Below, in pieces: positions 12,014-27,000 of a DNA stretch of 64,000 bases. Numbering within the stretch: position 1 is the stretch's first letter; the number at the start of each line of letters is the position of its first letter. The notes beneath the pieces are model-generated. The model was not told where the DNA came from. It searched no databases and saw only the letters and a program-made list of their open reading frames with translations. This stretch comes from Datnioides undecimradiatus (Eukaryota; Chordata; Actinopteri; Lobotiformes; Datnioididae). Position numbers and translations under genes: made by a program. The stretch lies in contig WARS01000025.1 in NCBI GenBank assembly GCA_008933995.1, positions 6,555,477-6,619,476 on the forward strand, read 5' to 3'.

Positions 12014-15000
12014 GTCTGACTGCTCCTTGTTATTACAGGGACGGTTTTTGCTTATCAAACGATCTCAACTCAAACTGTCAGTGAGATTTGTCACAGCAGG
12101 TTTACCCTCAGCAAACTGAGATTGCTTGTCTGTCACGATTGACTTTTATACGATTCTCTCATAAAAAATTACAGGTAATGGAAATTGCAATCAATCACAG
12201 TTAAATCACAGACAGTTTAGATACTTGCCGACTGAATAAACAGGTTTCAATAAACCAAAACCGAACTGAACCCAATGCTGACTCAAAGATTATCCTCTCT
12301 GTGTGAACTTCCTCTTTTGGCTCAATTTCCACCTGGCATTAACAAGTTTCTTGTTGTGATTGTGTCCTGATGTTGTCGCTGGATTATGTTTAATCCTGGT
12401 ATTAAACTGTGGGTTTGCTGCTTTACCTCAAATACCAAGGATCACAAGTTCACTCCTTACTGCGATATTTCAAGTCGGTAAATTAACATTTTCTTGTTGA
12501 GAAATGGATTTTAGCTTTGCATGGAACAGTTTCATCACTTTAGTTTGGGAGTTTAGCTTTTAGCTTTGAGCTTTCAGTCTGAAGAAGGTAGCTGGTAGAG
12601 CTTTTCATCGTCATAAATGCATCACTTATTAAGAGGTATACCTGCTGAAGTTAACCCTGGATCATACCCCATGCTCAGATCAGACCAGTCCTGCACTGGC
12701 GAGAGCTCCTCTTCCCGACTATAGGGACTGTACGCGGTCTCCGGCTCCAGTCGGTCCAGGAGGAGCAGCTGGACCCTGGACAGGGAGCCTAGATTACCCG
12801 AGTCACAGCCCACCGTCAGTGCAGCCAGGCCGGGAGACAACTCTGCAGAAGGAGACAACAGGTCTGAAATGTATCCTGAAGCACCGTAGCACATTACAAA
12901 TAATAATTTAACCTCTGTAAAACTGTTTTTCTTTTGCATAAAAGAATCGTTTGGATAACTAAACAGACCACTGATGGTTTCTGCAAATTATCTGTAGCTT
13001 ATCCAGGCCTGAGTCCTGGTGGCAGCGGGTTAAGCATGGTAGTTCAGATGTTCCTCTCCTCAGCAACCTTTTCAATCTTCTCCTGGGATAACCCTGAGGA
13101 CTACTACCAGTTGGATGTACCCAGGAAACCTTAAGCTAAAGCCAGGAGGAACATGTATAGATGCCTGAACCACCTAAACCTACTCTTACCAACACAAAGG
13201 GGCAGTGGAATCGACTTCTGACCCAACTTCCAATAAATAAAGCTGGTAAATAAAGCTCATAATAAACAAATTAAAAGTCTGATCTTATGGTGGCGCTAGA
13301 TAAAGACATAAGATTGCCAAAGTTGCTGCAGTTCATCTTGAGTGGGACATGAATGTGTGTGCCAAATTTCATCCCAGTCGTGGGATGGATCGTGGTTGTG
13401 ATACTTTCTAAATCACCCTCATGGTGGCGCTAGAAGAAAAGTCACATGATCACCAAAGTGAGACGGATTCATCCTCTGGGTACCATGAATGTCTGCGCAA
13501 AGTTTCATGGACATGCTTGCAAAAGGTGTTGAGATATTTCAGTCTAAACAGCAAATGTCACTCGAAATGTGCCTCTAGAGGAAAGGTCACAAGATCACCA
13601 CAGCCAGGAGGATTCATCCTCTGGGTACCATGAACGTCTGTACCAAGAGTTTAATGGGAATTCATGTGAAAGTTTGCAAAGAAGTGGATCGAGAGAGTGA
13701 GTGAGTTAAAAGATGGATGGAAACATTTAAATATACTTTTAAGAAAATAGATGAATGGAAACAACTGTCAGGATATAAACTTCCTCGTGATGAACAACAA
13801 GTCCTAAAAGGTTTGAACATACTGTAAAGTATCCTCCCCTCCCCCCGTCAGGCTCCAAAGTTCTCATCGTCACACCCAATTAAAAGTGGATCAGTGACAG
13901 TGTGGCTCAGTGCCCATGCAAATCCCCGACCCCGCTGGCTGGGTGTGGAGCTGCCATTCCTCTCTGAGGGGATTTCACACAACACGCACCGCTGCAGGTA
14001 CCCAGCTACACACACACGCAACCAACATCCCAGAAAGCTGCACATAAGCCACCACATCCCCATAACACTGAAGTAGTTTTCACAGACAGAAAGTTTTTGC
14101 AGTTGTCTGCAGTTTGTGTTATGCAATGAGTCCAGCCCGCTCCCAGACACACACACACACACACTCATTCTCCCGTATGGTCTTTTCAGTTGGAACGTCA
14201 CACATGTGTGTAGGTGTGCTGATGTTTGGTAAAGTAATCCCTCAGGTGTGAAAAACGAACTGTTGCCTCGGCTGATAAATTAAGGAGTCGTTGAGAGGAA
14301 ATCCCAAGGATCACTGTGGGTGTAACATAATGTGGCGGCACACACTTTCGGTTAGGCCGGGTGTTAGTACATAATTAGCCAAAAGTAGCCACGAGATTGA
14401 AACACACTCAGCAAACACAGTGGCAGATAACAAATGACTAATCTTGTGATTAAGGTGTTGGACGCACAGGTTACCACCCACCGGGGGTCAGACGGACAGA
14501 GCAGCACGGACGCACTTTGAATTCAAATGCTTTGCGCCTTGGCAACATGAAGTTTGGGAAAAAAAAGTTTTAAAACCTCTGAGATAAATGGTTTTTAATT
14601 TATGGACTATCAGTAAACTTCAAACAGGAAAGACAAAAACAAGTCAGGTCACGATTCTGCAGTATAGCGTAGTTTGTTTGTTTTACAGCTAAGACTACAA
14701 CATGTCCTCATAATGCACAGGTGTAATGACTAAATTTTGTTGCTTTCTTATTCCTTTTAGTTTGTTTTCAGCTTTTTAAATTATTATTTTATGCTTTTTG
14801 CAGCTTTTATTGGACAACGACAGTAGGGTCAGGGCTAATTAACCCCGGGTCCATTTCAGATGGTTTTGGGATTTCCTTTTGGCCGCTTCTGGGTCTGTTT
14901 TTTAAACTATAAATGTACCTATATTGTGTTTTCCTCAAACCTGATTCATTTTAAGTTGGAAACAAACTGATTTATGTCTGCTTGTGAGGAGGAAATGGTC

Positions 15001-18000
15001 CTAGAGACAATATATGTCGCCCAGGTATCTCTTTTTATGCGGGCCACTAATCTCCATTACCACCTCCATTTCTGGGTCCCCACATATATTCAGAGATAAA
15101 ACATTCTTCACAACTGTGCCTCTTTGTGATTAAACCTGATAAGAGATCTGTATTTTGTTAATAAAACTGCTGCTCGGTGAAGCTTTAAATCAGCCTCCTT
15201 CTATACAGATGGAAATTGAGCTTCGTGCCAGTCTGATAAAAATCAGTCTGGAGCATTAGCTCACATTTGGCAGAGCATTCGGCTTGAGCCCTGGGTTGAT
15301 TTTATCATGCTGGGGTTGCCATGGCAGCGGTCACCCTGATCCGTCCACATCCTCGGGGCAAAGGTCGCAGGGGTCAGATGGAGGTCCGGGTCAAGCAAGC
15401 AGGTTAAACACCTTGTCAGGGATTAGCAGGCTGTGAGGGAGGTGGAGGAAGTCTTCATTGGCTAATGTCTCTTTCAGGGACTCACTGAACCACCTCCAGC
15501 ACACACACACACACACACATTTAGGCATGCTATCTAACACAGGCATGCAGACACACACATCGCATTTACTCTGCTTTTGTTGGCCAACATGGGCTGATAC
15601 AAAGACCTGACACAGTGAGCGCTCAGATAAGCCCATCCCTGTCTGTAACGAGGCAGCAGTCACAGAGGAAGGAGAGCATGTCTAATTGAGACATTACTGG
15701 GAGCCACATAGAGACGGGAACAACAACAAACAAACATGAAAACATTAAGAACAACACAATGATGGCGGTTATGATATTCAATCATATCATGTTTCGCATC
15801 AATCAGAGGATTCTGAGAGAGCAGACACTGAAAAGTCACTAGATGACTTTCCAAACTTTAACACAGTGCTCAAACACACGTATGAAATATATTATTTAAA
15901 TAAGATCAAGAGCACATTTAAAATGGAAAACTAAAAAAGTTTGAAATTCAGGTTAATTTCTGAAATTATCAGTCAGTTCATCAATTAGTTTGACAAAAAA
16001 TAAACATGAATTAATCACCAACTGTTTTGATAATCTATTGATTTTCACTGATTAGTTATTTTCTCTATTTTATATAAAAGTTTACAGTTGATTAAATAAA
16101 ACAAATATTTTTAAGACGTTACCTGTTGGACTTGGAACAGTGGGAATCATTTCCCATTTTCTGAGATTTAATAGATAATACAGTTTCTAAAATAGAGGAA
16201 AACTGCTGTGGTAGCATCCCCGAGAAGGCGTTTGAGTTGGATGCTAATGTTAGCGTGCTTCACATGCTCACAGTGGCAATTTCAACATGCTAATGCTCAG
16301 CAGGTATAATGTCTACCATGTTTATCATTGTAATGTAGCGTGTTAGCATGCTAACAAAAGCTAATTGGGACTTCTAACAAAGTACAGCTGAGACTGGCGG
16401 GAATGGTTTTTGCAGAATTTGGTACAATAGGACACGCGTTGCAGACTGGCTATTATAAACTTCCTGTGCATCACATCAGTTTCATGTCAGAGGATGGTTC
16501 AGTCATGTTCCCTTCAGGATGAACTGAACTCTGGTTCAGAACATGAATGTCCAAACCAGGTTTCATGTCAGCTGTTTCAATAGTTGTTGAGACTTTTCAT
16601 TCAAAGCCACAAAAGTGAATCCTCTGGTGACACTGGAGGAAAAGTCACTAAAGACAGTAGGGTTCATCCCCTGGGAGCCATGAATATCTGGACCAATCTT
16701 CATGACAATACAACAGTTGTTGAGACACTTCAGTCTGAGCCCAACATTAGCATCCCCAGAGCCACGCGGCTGTGTGTCACATGATGCGTATTTGTGTGTC
16801 TACCTGTCTCAGGTGGAGTGCAACCTGACGAGTCTGACGGCTGGTCCAGAGAGGCAGAGGAAGCAGACCGAGGGGCGATGGCCTCCAGCTCATCAAACAC
16901 ATGAGACTGACTGCAGCTGAGCTCGGAGCAGCGTGATGCTGCTGTACCACAGCGTCCTGCGACAGCACAGAGTGGGTGTATTGTGTTATGATGATAAACA
17001 CCATGATGAGGAATAGATGTAACTTTAATGATACACGTGGGCACAGTGGGTTGTTTCATTAGGAAATAATAGGAAACGGCAAAGAGGTATATGAATAATA
17101 ATAAAACAACTGGGAGAACTAAATGAGCACGCTGCAAGTGGGGCCGATCAGGACAAGAACAAGACAAATAGATTTACTTGTTTATTACTAATTTACTATT
17201 TTGATCACGGCAATATATAATATAAATTAACTAATTTAGAATAAATGAGGCTGAGAGAAATGTTTTTCCCAAAATGTGAAACTAATTATTAGAGAGAATG
17301 CCAGATGCCTTTAAAATACGAATGTACACTTTAACATTTATGCTTTTATAGCTTGTTTTTTCAATTTAAGGAGCAGATTTCTATCAATTACACAAAATTC
17401 TACTTGTTAACAGAAGAAATGTTCTTGCAGTACATCTAAAGCAAAATATCTAATAACCATTTAATTTAGAAATTAGCTCAATTTAGTGCATCAAAATTTG
17501 CATCAAAGTTGTGATTTCAGTCAATCTCGTGGATGTAGATTGGATTTTTAACCAATGAGATGTAAATAAATAAAGACTAACGCAAAAATCTCCTGGAGGA
17601 CGTTTTCTGTTGCAGCTATCAGGCTCTAAATCTCAGCTGGATGTTGTTGCGGGCTTAGTTAAAGCCTGTCCCTTCCAGGTTTTACACTATGACAAGTGGA
17701 AAACTCCCAACACAAAACGCAGGACCTCCATGAGTGAAGCCCCTCAGGCGAAGTACGACCGTCTGAGCACAGCGTTACAGTCAGACTTCAGGGCGAGAGT
17801 ATCTCACCTTCAATATGCACAGGGCAGGAAACTCGGCTTTAAGCTCTAATTACCAAAGACCTCACTCAAAGAAATGGTAAAAACTGTCAAGATAATCGCT
17901 AATTACTCATCTCCTCTCAAGCCATCAAAACAAAACTGTTTCACTCTGCCTGGTTTAGAAGTCGGAGGATTAGCGAGAGAAACTGTTTCACTGGGTGGGG

Positions 18001-21000
18001 TGTTTTTGTCGTCGTCCTGAAAGAGGCTTTTCGAGGCTTTTCTCACATTAGAAATGCAGAACAGCTTGGCCCCCGGACAAAAGGATAATATATACAGAGG
18101 CTCGAGAAGGAAAAGGCAAACTCAGCTCCTTCGTCTCTGGCCACAAGTATAAATGTACACATGAAGCCACCCTCACACAGTCAAGTATGTGAACAACGAC
18201 ACGCACACACCACTGCACTATTGTGCACTTGAGCGGCTCGGTGCTCTACTCAGGCAGACAATGGAAAGACTTGACTTGACACTTCAAAGCATATTGCTGC
18301 TGTCAACTCAGCTGTCATTCTCAGGAGACGGGTGCTGCACTGAGTTTGTCGGGGAGGTTAAGGGTGACTCCGGGTGGTGGTGGTGGGGGGGGGGTGGTTC
18401 GGTGAGTTTGATATGGCAGAATAAGACACAGACAAGGCCCTTTCTGTGCGCCTGTGGCCCTCTTTTCCTGGTCGCAGTGACGGGTTAAAAGGCCCTGAGT
18501 GGAGAGGCCAGGCCAGGTCGGGACAGTGCCCCGCTGCATTGTCAAGGACAGTTACACTCTGGAGATGTTGCTCAAAACAGGTCAGCTCGGGGTCGCTCTG
18601 TAGATTGTAAGGGATCTGGAAAAAACATGCAGGGGGTCAAAAAGGGCCGAGTGTGATGAGGAGACTCCCATCAGCCTCTGCTGCTAGAGTTAAGGTCACT
18701 TTATTGTCTCCCATCAGAGAAACTGGCCCTGGATCAGGGATGTTGCTGCATCCAAACCAAACTTCATAGTATAAAAAGTCCATCTTGAAAGAAAACACCT
18801 TTTAAATCTGACTCTTCAAAACTTCATAAAGGATTATCCTAGTTTATGACAACTTGGACCTGACTTTTAAAGTTTTAGCCATTATCCTTCATGGTAATAG
18901 TAACACTGTCCTCACCAAGGTAGTAGCTGGGACCTGGAAACACTGAGACAGGGTGGTTCTGTGCAAAAACTTAGCCAAATCAAGGGAAGTCTTACAAAAT
19001 CTTGGAATTTGCTTTCCCCTATTTGTGTTTCCATGGACCGTTGTTGCTTGTTTGTGGTTTTGCACAAAGCCCAAAGCGAGAAGTTGGTGCTTAAAGACCG
19101 AAACACTGAAAGATCAGGACCCGGCTCGTCTGACTCAGACTTTAGACGCTTCATACAAAGCTCAGCTTAGTTATAGACTCAGTTTTTGCAAAGCATGGAT
19201 TGATTTCAACAACTGTCAATGGTGGATTTTGAAAACTGTCCCAGTGTACATGAGGTCATGCTAGTATTAAGACTTATTGTGACCCATGAAACATGACTGT
19301 AAGGTAACTGTCTGCGATACAGGGGGCATGTTGCACCAGGTACAAATAAGACTAATACTACAATTCAGCAATGTTGGTTTGAGTAATAGATTTATGTATT
19401 TAAAGTATAGTTTTTTAGACTTATAAGAAGCAAAAACACTAAAATCAACCAGGAATGTGTCCTTCAACATGATTTACTGACCTCTGTTGATTCATAGTGA
19501 GGCCGGCAGTGTTTCAATATCATAACATACTGTAAACACTGCGAACATTAAACAGATAACAAATGTGTACGTGAATTGATCAATTAAAGGACTCATCGTT
19601 ACTTGTCATTGTCAAAGTGCACTGTTGCACCTGTTTTGTGTAGATTCAATGTCTTCAACTTGGACGTCAACGTGAACTTCGAGTCTGAGGAGAAGGAGGC
19701 TCGAGAGAGAAGAAGAGGCATCTCTCTATGTTACAGATTTATGCATAATATTTACAAATTATATCCAGTATCAACTTTAAATGCTCTGTGCTCTGTGGTA
19801 AATTTTCTCCTTTAAGGCCCCAGTTAAAGAGAAACTGAAACAACATGTGCTTTCTGTAGTGGTGAACATATCCAGGATTATTATTTGGGACACTTCACGT
19901 GTTTTTTGCCTCCAAATAAAGTAGTTTGGACGATCTAGATAAACATATTGCAACCTATCTAATGGCTTTAGTGTTCCTGTGACTGTTGGGCTTCACTGTG
20001 AGCGATGTTCCCAGATCTCAGCATAACAGTGTTGTCATAACGATTAGGAATGAAGGCCAAAACTACAAAAACAAACCCGAGCTGTAATAAACCAAATTTA
20101 TCCTTTGTGCTTTACACGCTGCCACAATGAGGCCACGTTGAGCTCGAGTTGCCCCCCGTCTGCGGTGAAATAAATGAACCAGTGACACTCGCTCTGTGTC
20201 TGCCGTGAAGAGAACAGCGTGCTCCGATACAGCACGGGCCCTCCTGCCGTACAGCACCACACAGACAACAGTAGATGTCTCTGATAGAAAGGAGAAAATC
20301 CCTACACAATTTCCACATTGTTTGCTTTCTTTCATAAAGTTCCTGGAGGAGTCAGATGTCACTGGCCCTGTCCTTTATCCCCATTGGGAACGGTAAATTA
20401 GCGTCCGCAGGAAAGCCGCGGAGGTATTCTATTGTGGCGGCCGTGCTCAGTGTTCTGCCGTCAGCGAGCGGTGGTCAGTGTGGATTTATGACCATCGGCT
20501 ACACGTCTCCCTCTCAGAGCCGAGAGAATAGCCAAGGCACGGGGGAGCTGAGGCTGAGAGGCGCGGCACACGAGGTAGGCACCCCGACTTCTATTGTTGG
20601 GGCCCCACGCCTTTGAACGGGGAATCAAACGGTACCAGCTTTTCATCAAAAGCCCTCCTTTCTATTGCTGATTTAGAGGAAAAAGAAAAGCTTTCCACGT
20701 TATTTATTATGGGGTGGGAGGAGGTGGGGGAAAACAGGCTGACAGCAATGCTTTCACAACGCGTTGATGGGGGCAGGAGCATCAGAACGTCTCACTATGG
20801 CAGCAGGCTTTGAATGCTCTGTGTCTGGCCAAGTCTCTTTGTCTACGGGTGGATGTCCAGCCATGTTCCGGACAATCAGGCTCCTAAGAACGTGGGCAGG
20901 AGTGTGGCGCCCGGGCAAGGAGGAGGCTGTGAACGGCCCATATGTGGCCCAGCAGAGCTCATTTCTCACCTCTGACAGGGGATATTGGAGGCAGGACAGG

Positions 21001-24000
21001 CCAACGGTGAGACTCTAGACGAGTCACCGACGTAGAAGGGGTCAGGTTTGGTCCTGACCCTGAGCGGGGAGTGGTGTTCTGTGGACTTGGGCAGGAAGAC
21101 CAGGTCGTGGAGGGGAAAGTCATTGTAACAAGGCGAGGATCAGAGTCCAAGGATGGGTCGAGACCAGGTGCATCTTGGTTGAGATTCTCTGTTGTTGTCG
21201 TTGTACTTTTACGCCGGCTAAGAGGTTTGTCTGGCTGAGGAAGGACCCCTGATCCTGGACGAGGTGAGAGGGGTTTGGTTTGGCCAAACACTGGTTCGTA
21301 GAGTGGAGGGATGGTTGTCACAGTGTCGATGGACGATTGGCAATGGTCAGATCCTGCTGGAGGATAGGAAGCCAGCGGTGGAGATGGCTGGAGTGGCAAG
21401 AAACAAGCCCTGCTTTCTGGGTCTGATTCCATGACATCTACTGCAAAATGACAGTGGGAAATTAGAAGGTAGCTTCATAATTACATTTTAGATTATCAAT
21501 TATCTATAAAACAATCAACAATCACTAAAACTAGTGATTACTGAAGGGGCCTACAGCTAGTTCTTAGTTTTACCAGACAGGGCGCTGCTCCTGCCACTGG
21601 CGAGGTCAGTGCTCCGGCTGAACAAGCTGGAAGGAGGACGGCTTAAGTCTGATAGAGACTCGCGTGACACCATGGAGACAGATGATGGTGAGCGCTCTGG
21701 TCCAGCAGGCCCAGGATGAGTGATGGACACCGCAGCAGGTTGTGGCTCCATCCCCTGAACTTCAAAGTGTTCTTGTGGAGAAGAACGATGGTTGGAGGGA
21801 GATGCAGGTGCGGAGCTCGGCTTGCTCAGATGTCCTCCAGGATCAGGGAGAGGGGTGTTCAGGTGGGGAGGTGTTGGGTTGATGGTGGATGCTGGTGGAG
21901 TAGCAGGGAGCGGAAGACAGGGAACAACAAGAACAGAGCGTCGTCCTGCAATCAAACCCTCATTCTGCACAACAGTTCTTCTTCTTCTGTCTGGTTTGTA
22001 CGGTGGCCCTGGAGGTCAGAACACGACAACATGTCAGAAAACACAATGGATTATGGAAAAGATTGGACAACACTACTTGTTTGTGATTGGACAGAATCTG
22101 GTAATGTCACTTCCTGTTTCTATTGTGTAGCAGTGATGCATACTACTCTCCGCAGTGCCACAGCATGGATTTTAACCTGAGTTTGAAAGGGAGTACTTCA
22201 ACAAAGGACATTCATGTGATGAAATTACCAATGTGTTATTAACATATCATGTTATTAAAATGTCCTGAATATCCCTGAAAGCATGCTCGGAAGAATTATG
22301 ACTGACAAGAAGTAACGGCTACTCCTCAACAAGTGACGTCAGAGGAGTCCTGAAGCAGGATTTGAGTTTAGGAAGGTAAGTGCAAGGTTTGACCCTGGGA
22401 TTTCAGGGTTACGATGGCGGTTCATGTCTCACCAGGTCAGAACATCGTCATTGTAACTCAAGCAGGTTATGTTTGAGATAAAAGAACGGTGCATATGAAG
22501 CAACGCCCACTGACCAGTCAATACTCTTGGAAAATGGCCTTGTTATTTATAGACGTCCCCTTAGGATCGAGATGTTACCTTCAAGAAATAAAAAAATGTA
22601 CTTATATCCACAATTAAATTCAAAGTGACCCCAACAAAGCCACTTTTCACTGCTCAACATGTCAGAGGTCGTTTTCAAAACTAGCCAACGTCTGCTCGTG
22701 ACATTCTCGTTCCCACTTTACTCGGTCCTGGGGCAAGCATTTGTTTCCCTGCTGGGTGGGTCAGCCCGCTAACAAAGGCAGCGAGAAATCGCCCTGCTGG
22801 AGCAGCTGCCTGTTTCCAAACTCAATATTCACAACAGTAATCAGACCGGAGGGCAGGGGAGGTTGTACGTATACATTCAGTCTTTCTTATAGGCGGGAGA
22901 TGGCAGAATATTATGTCATCGCAAACATGCAAGTGTATAACATTCATTTTTATAAAATGTATAAAAGACTTAACTAGCATGTTATGCTAATACAACAGAA
23001 GACCAGAGGCATGTTGGCGCCTGTAAAGGGACGACCTGGTGTCAGAGCAGTGGACGATTTCTCATGATCTCTCAGAAACATTAATTGTTTAATACATAAA
23101 ATAGTCAAGAATGGTCCAAAGAGATGGATTTAAATGGCTCGTTATGTCCAAACCCAACAAAGTTTAGTTTACAAAGATATAAAACAAGTTTAATTTTGCT
23201 TGGGAGTAGCTGAAATTAGCAAAGTTCGGCCATTTTCCTTTGATAAACGACTACAACAATGACTTGATTAATCATTTCAGTGAAGCCATACAGTGCATCC
23301 ACTAATCCATTTCTAAAGCACTTGTAGCACTGTTTTATACATCCGTCAGTCTTCCTACCACACTCATTATCTCAGCTCCTCTTTCTTCAGAACATTTCCT
23401 TTCATCCCTCTGAGATTCTCCTCCACAAACATCAACTCCATCCAGCGCCGCCCATTTCCCTTTCGCCTTCTCCATTCTTCCCCCCTGTGCCTTTGCACAC
23501 CCCTTCCTTTCTCTCTCCTCCTATTTTTTTGTTGACCACTGAGAGGGTGTAAGTTTGTGTGTGAGTGTGTGTGATGGGGGGGGGGGGGGGGGTTGTGTCA
23601 GACAATCTGCTCTTGTTTCCTGGGGGTCTGCCGCCGAGAGGAGTCAGCACAGGAGGATAAAGAGAACGCACTGGAGAGCACATTTCTGCACTGCCTCCTC
23701 TTACAATGCCCCGCCATTCCCATCTGTTACACATACTCGCGCGCACACGCACACATACATGTACAACAAGTGTGCGTGAACGGGTGCATGCGTGTGCGAG
23801 CTGATGTGCATATGAATGACATGTGTTAGAGCGCAAAGCCAAGGCGTAGGGCGCAGCACGTTTCTTCAGGGAGCAGGGTTAAGGGCGATTGTGAGTGAGT
23901 CGACCACCATATGGTAGAATAATTAGTATTAGACCCCAGTGCTGAGAAATGCCCCCCCAGCTGCCCCCTCCTCTGTTATACACACACACCGCAGCATGGT

Positions 24001-27000
24001 GAAAGCAGTGCCCTGCTGTGGAGCTGAGGTGTGTGCGCTGGGAAAGATGCCTTCACATCAGAGGCTGGGCTCTGAAAGGAGCGGCAGGTCTCCCAGCCCC
24101 GGGCCTTTCACTCCCAGCAGAGGACCACCAGGAGGGCGGCGCTGTGGGCACTTCCTCGCCAGAGAGGAGATTTGCACTTAACCAAACACGACCGCAGAGA
24201 GAGATTAAGAGCTAACGACGAGCCCGGTGGCCTCTACCTCCACTGCTCCAAGGGGAGGAAGAAAAGGCGAGAAAACTTGTTAATGAGCAGAGCTGTGCAG
24301 TCAAAGGAGCCAGTGCCCTCCTCCTGTTGTAGCTGTGATGGTGTGAAAGCACCAGGTGTTTGGTTGATAAGCCTCACCCTCCAGGGTTTGTGTCTTCGGG
24401 GCAGCCAGAGTGTGTGTGTTGGTCGTGTTCCCCCGAGATGGAGGCTGCGGTCTGGACCTGGTGCTCAGGAAACAAGGAGGTCTGAGGTCCTCAGGATGAG
24501 CTTTCATGTGAGACAGGAAACGTGGACACAGCAAGGGACGATGGTCTGGGCGATCGTGGGCCTGGAAGACAAGTAAACAAGAAAAGCTCTCAGTAAGGTG
24601 ACCTAAAATCCTCTGAAATTACATAATACACAATAAATGAAAATGTACTGAAAGAAATGAATAACAAAGTAAAATAATAATAATAATAACAACAACAACA
24701 ACAATTATAACGATAATAATCATAATAATGAATAAATTAAAAATAATAAAATAATAAGATAAATAATAATAAAATAAATATATAATAAAATAAATACTTT
24801 TAAAAACAAAAAAGAATAAACAAATATTTTAAAAAACATAAAATAAAAATAAGTAATTAAATAATAAATACCAAAACTAATTAAAAGATTTTCAAAAAAT
24901 ACAATTAATATGTAAGTCAACAGAAAATAAATAAAACAATTGAAAACAAATTAAAAAATATTAAAAAAAACAGACAATTTTAATGTAGTTTTGCACAAAA
25001 TTTGCAAAAAAGACTATAAGTCTATAAGAACTATACAAAAAGAAATTATGGAACAAAAAGGTGGGATTGCATTCTTCTGTAATTTAACTTGTCTGATTAA
25101 ACAAGCAAGACAAAAACAACAAACAAGAAAAACAAACATTGTGCTAAGGAGGTCAGGGCCATTAGGTATATAATATTTATCCACATCAAAAGCTCATTAA
25201 TAAACAGTTTTATTGTATTTGTGATACCAGTATATATTGGAAAACACTGAAAATATGTGGATCAATAAACAAACTAAATGTCTGGAGGAGCTTGTGTTTG
25301 TGGAGGAGGATTCAAATGATGCACGGTGACACCACTGCCCCCTTGTGTTCACCAGACAGACCACACCTCCTCTTCTTCTTCTCCGGGACAAAAAGTAACT
25401 CCAGCTTTCTCGTCTTACGCCCACAACCTTTCTCCTCCTTAAAAGAAAATTATCTCGAGGGCGATCAACCTCCTCAGAGTACACTGTCAGGACACGGTGG
25501 ATAAAAGCAAGCAGGACGGTCAATATTGGAAATGTGGAGGGACGGACGGCTGCCTGCAGCACGCCGGCCTCGGTGCCGATGACTCATTCAGTGGCCTTTT
25601 ACAGAGCAAACAATTGTAATAGATGGCCCACAGACTCGGGTCTTTATTTGACTTGGATTTAAGCGTCATGTAAAACAAAGTTCAGCTCCTCACCCATTTA
25701 ACACACAATAAAAACAAACAGAGAATGCCCAGATGCAGCATCTGTCTGAATACAATGATGAACCAGGAGACCTTCAGACAGATAGACAGATAAAAGGGGA
25801 GAAAGGGAAGGGGAGAGGGGGGAGAAAGTGGGGGAGGAAGGTGGGGTCACTGTCTGTGACTCACACAGGGAGGATCAGCTTTTAAATCCCTGCACCATCT
25901 CCACTGATTCTCTCTTCTCAGATCTGCAGGCTTTAAAGATTTGCATTCTTGTGATGTAAAGAGGGAGAAGTGAGGTAGAAAAAGCAGAACAAGAGCCGGT
26001 GACGGGGGCCTTTCTCCTCCTCGCTCCTCTTCCTCCCCTACGGCCTCCTCATTACCTGTCACTCAGGCCCGTCAAAAGAGCTGAGGAGGGCTTTGTGAGG
26101 CTCGACTCGGGCCGGTGTCATCAAACCCGTGACCTTCTGCAGAGCAGGTCTGGGCACGACGGTTGAGCGTATGTCTGTGTGATTACAACCCACGCAAAAG
26201 CTCCTTTAATGCAGCCATACACGCGAGCAGGATGACACAGCACAGGACAGGGCCGCGTGTCCTTTTGAACACGTTGATGTTTCTTATCACACACATGGTC
26301 ACACTGCTGAGTTTTCCATCCCCTGAAGAGCAGTTTACACCTGCTGAACATACACTAAAAAATGACGCGGCCCCTCTTTATTACTTCCCCTCGCTTTAAC
26401 AACCCTTAGATCAACTTTGTGACTGATTTTGATGAACTTTTAAAACTTAACTAAACCTCTTTTAACCCGATTTTATTCTCATCAGTCTTTTTCCAGTATT
26501 TTTGTTTCATTTACTGCCATTTTTATTCATTTCTTCCCTCATTTCAAGCACTTTTAATTACCTCTGTGTTTGACAGGCGACGTACGAATAGGCATGATTT
26601 GTTTTCCTGTTATTCGCACATCTGGATCATTATTCACTGATTTCAAGTTGTACTATAAAATGGCAAATTCAATCTGATGAAGCCCGTGTGATTTGACTGA
26701 AAGCTCCAGAAAAGCTTCCAAAACAACCTTTTAATGATGTCGTTTCATCAAACCTGGGTTTTATCCTCTCGGGTGAAGCTGATGGAGAAAGGATCACAGG
26801 CTGTACGCGAACCCAGATGTTTGACCAACTTGTTCAGAAGACAATCACAAAGACAAACAGCAATTTTAATTAACTTACATGTAAAGTTGTTAATCTCTCT
26901 CCACTCGAGTGTCCTTCTGTTTCAGACTTTGTCCTATTTTCGCTCCCAGATCTCACTGTGGATCGCCAAAACTATAAAAATAAGAACTAAGTCTGTTGTA

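Larger units (their letters stand above)
8060..12641 (-). other. c12orf42-like intron (12642 to 8059)
   Basis: 4582 nt. It contains a GCTTAGC-family repeat fragment (about 8640-8880), a possible conserved element with an octamer-type ATGCAAAT (9150-9300) and a (CA)15 microsatellite (11981-12010). It may hide a small exon that would resolve the phase question at 8059/8072. Confidence 0.6.
12843..16803 (-). other. c12orf42-like intron (16804 to 12842)
   Basis: 3961 nt. Holds a tandem TTCATCCTCTGGG repeat (about 13280-13685), (AC)n tracts at 14147-14164 and 15500-15519, and most of the composite repeat at 16230-16780. No further exon seen. Confidence 0.6.

Noticed and set aside
16730-17167. 145-codon minus-strand frame taken as one exon
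   Set aside because: Only 16956-16804 is bounded by good splice sites in the right phase; the remainder is intron and repeat.
24720-24920. Hydrophobic 66-codon minus-strand frame resembling a membrane protein
   Set aside because: Artefact of the AT-rich tract (Ile/Phe/Tyr/Leu codons).
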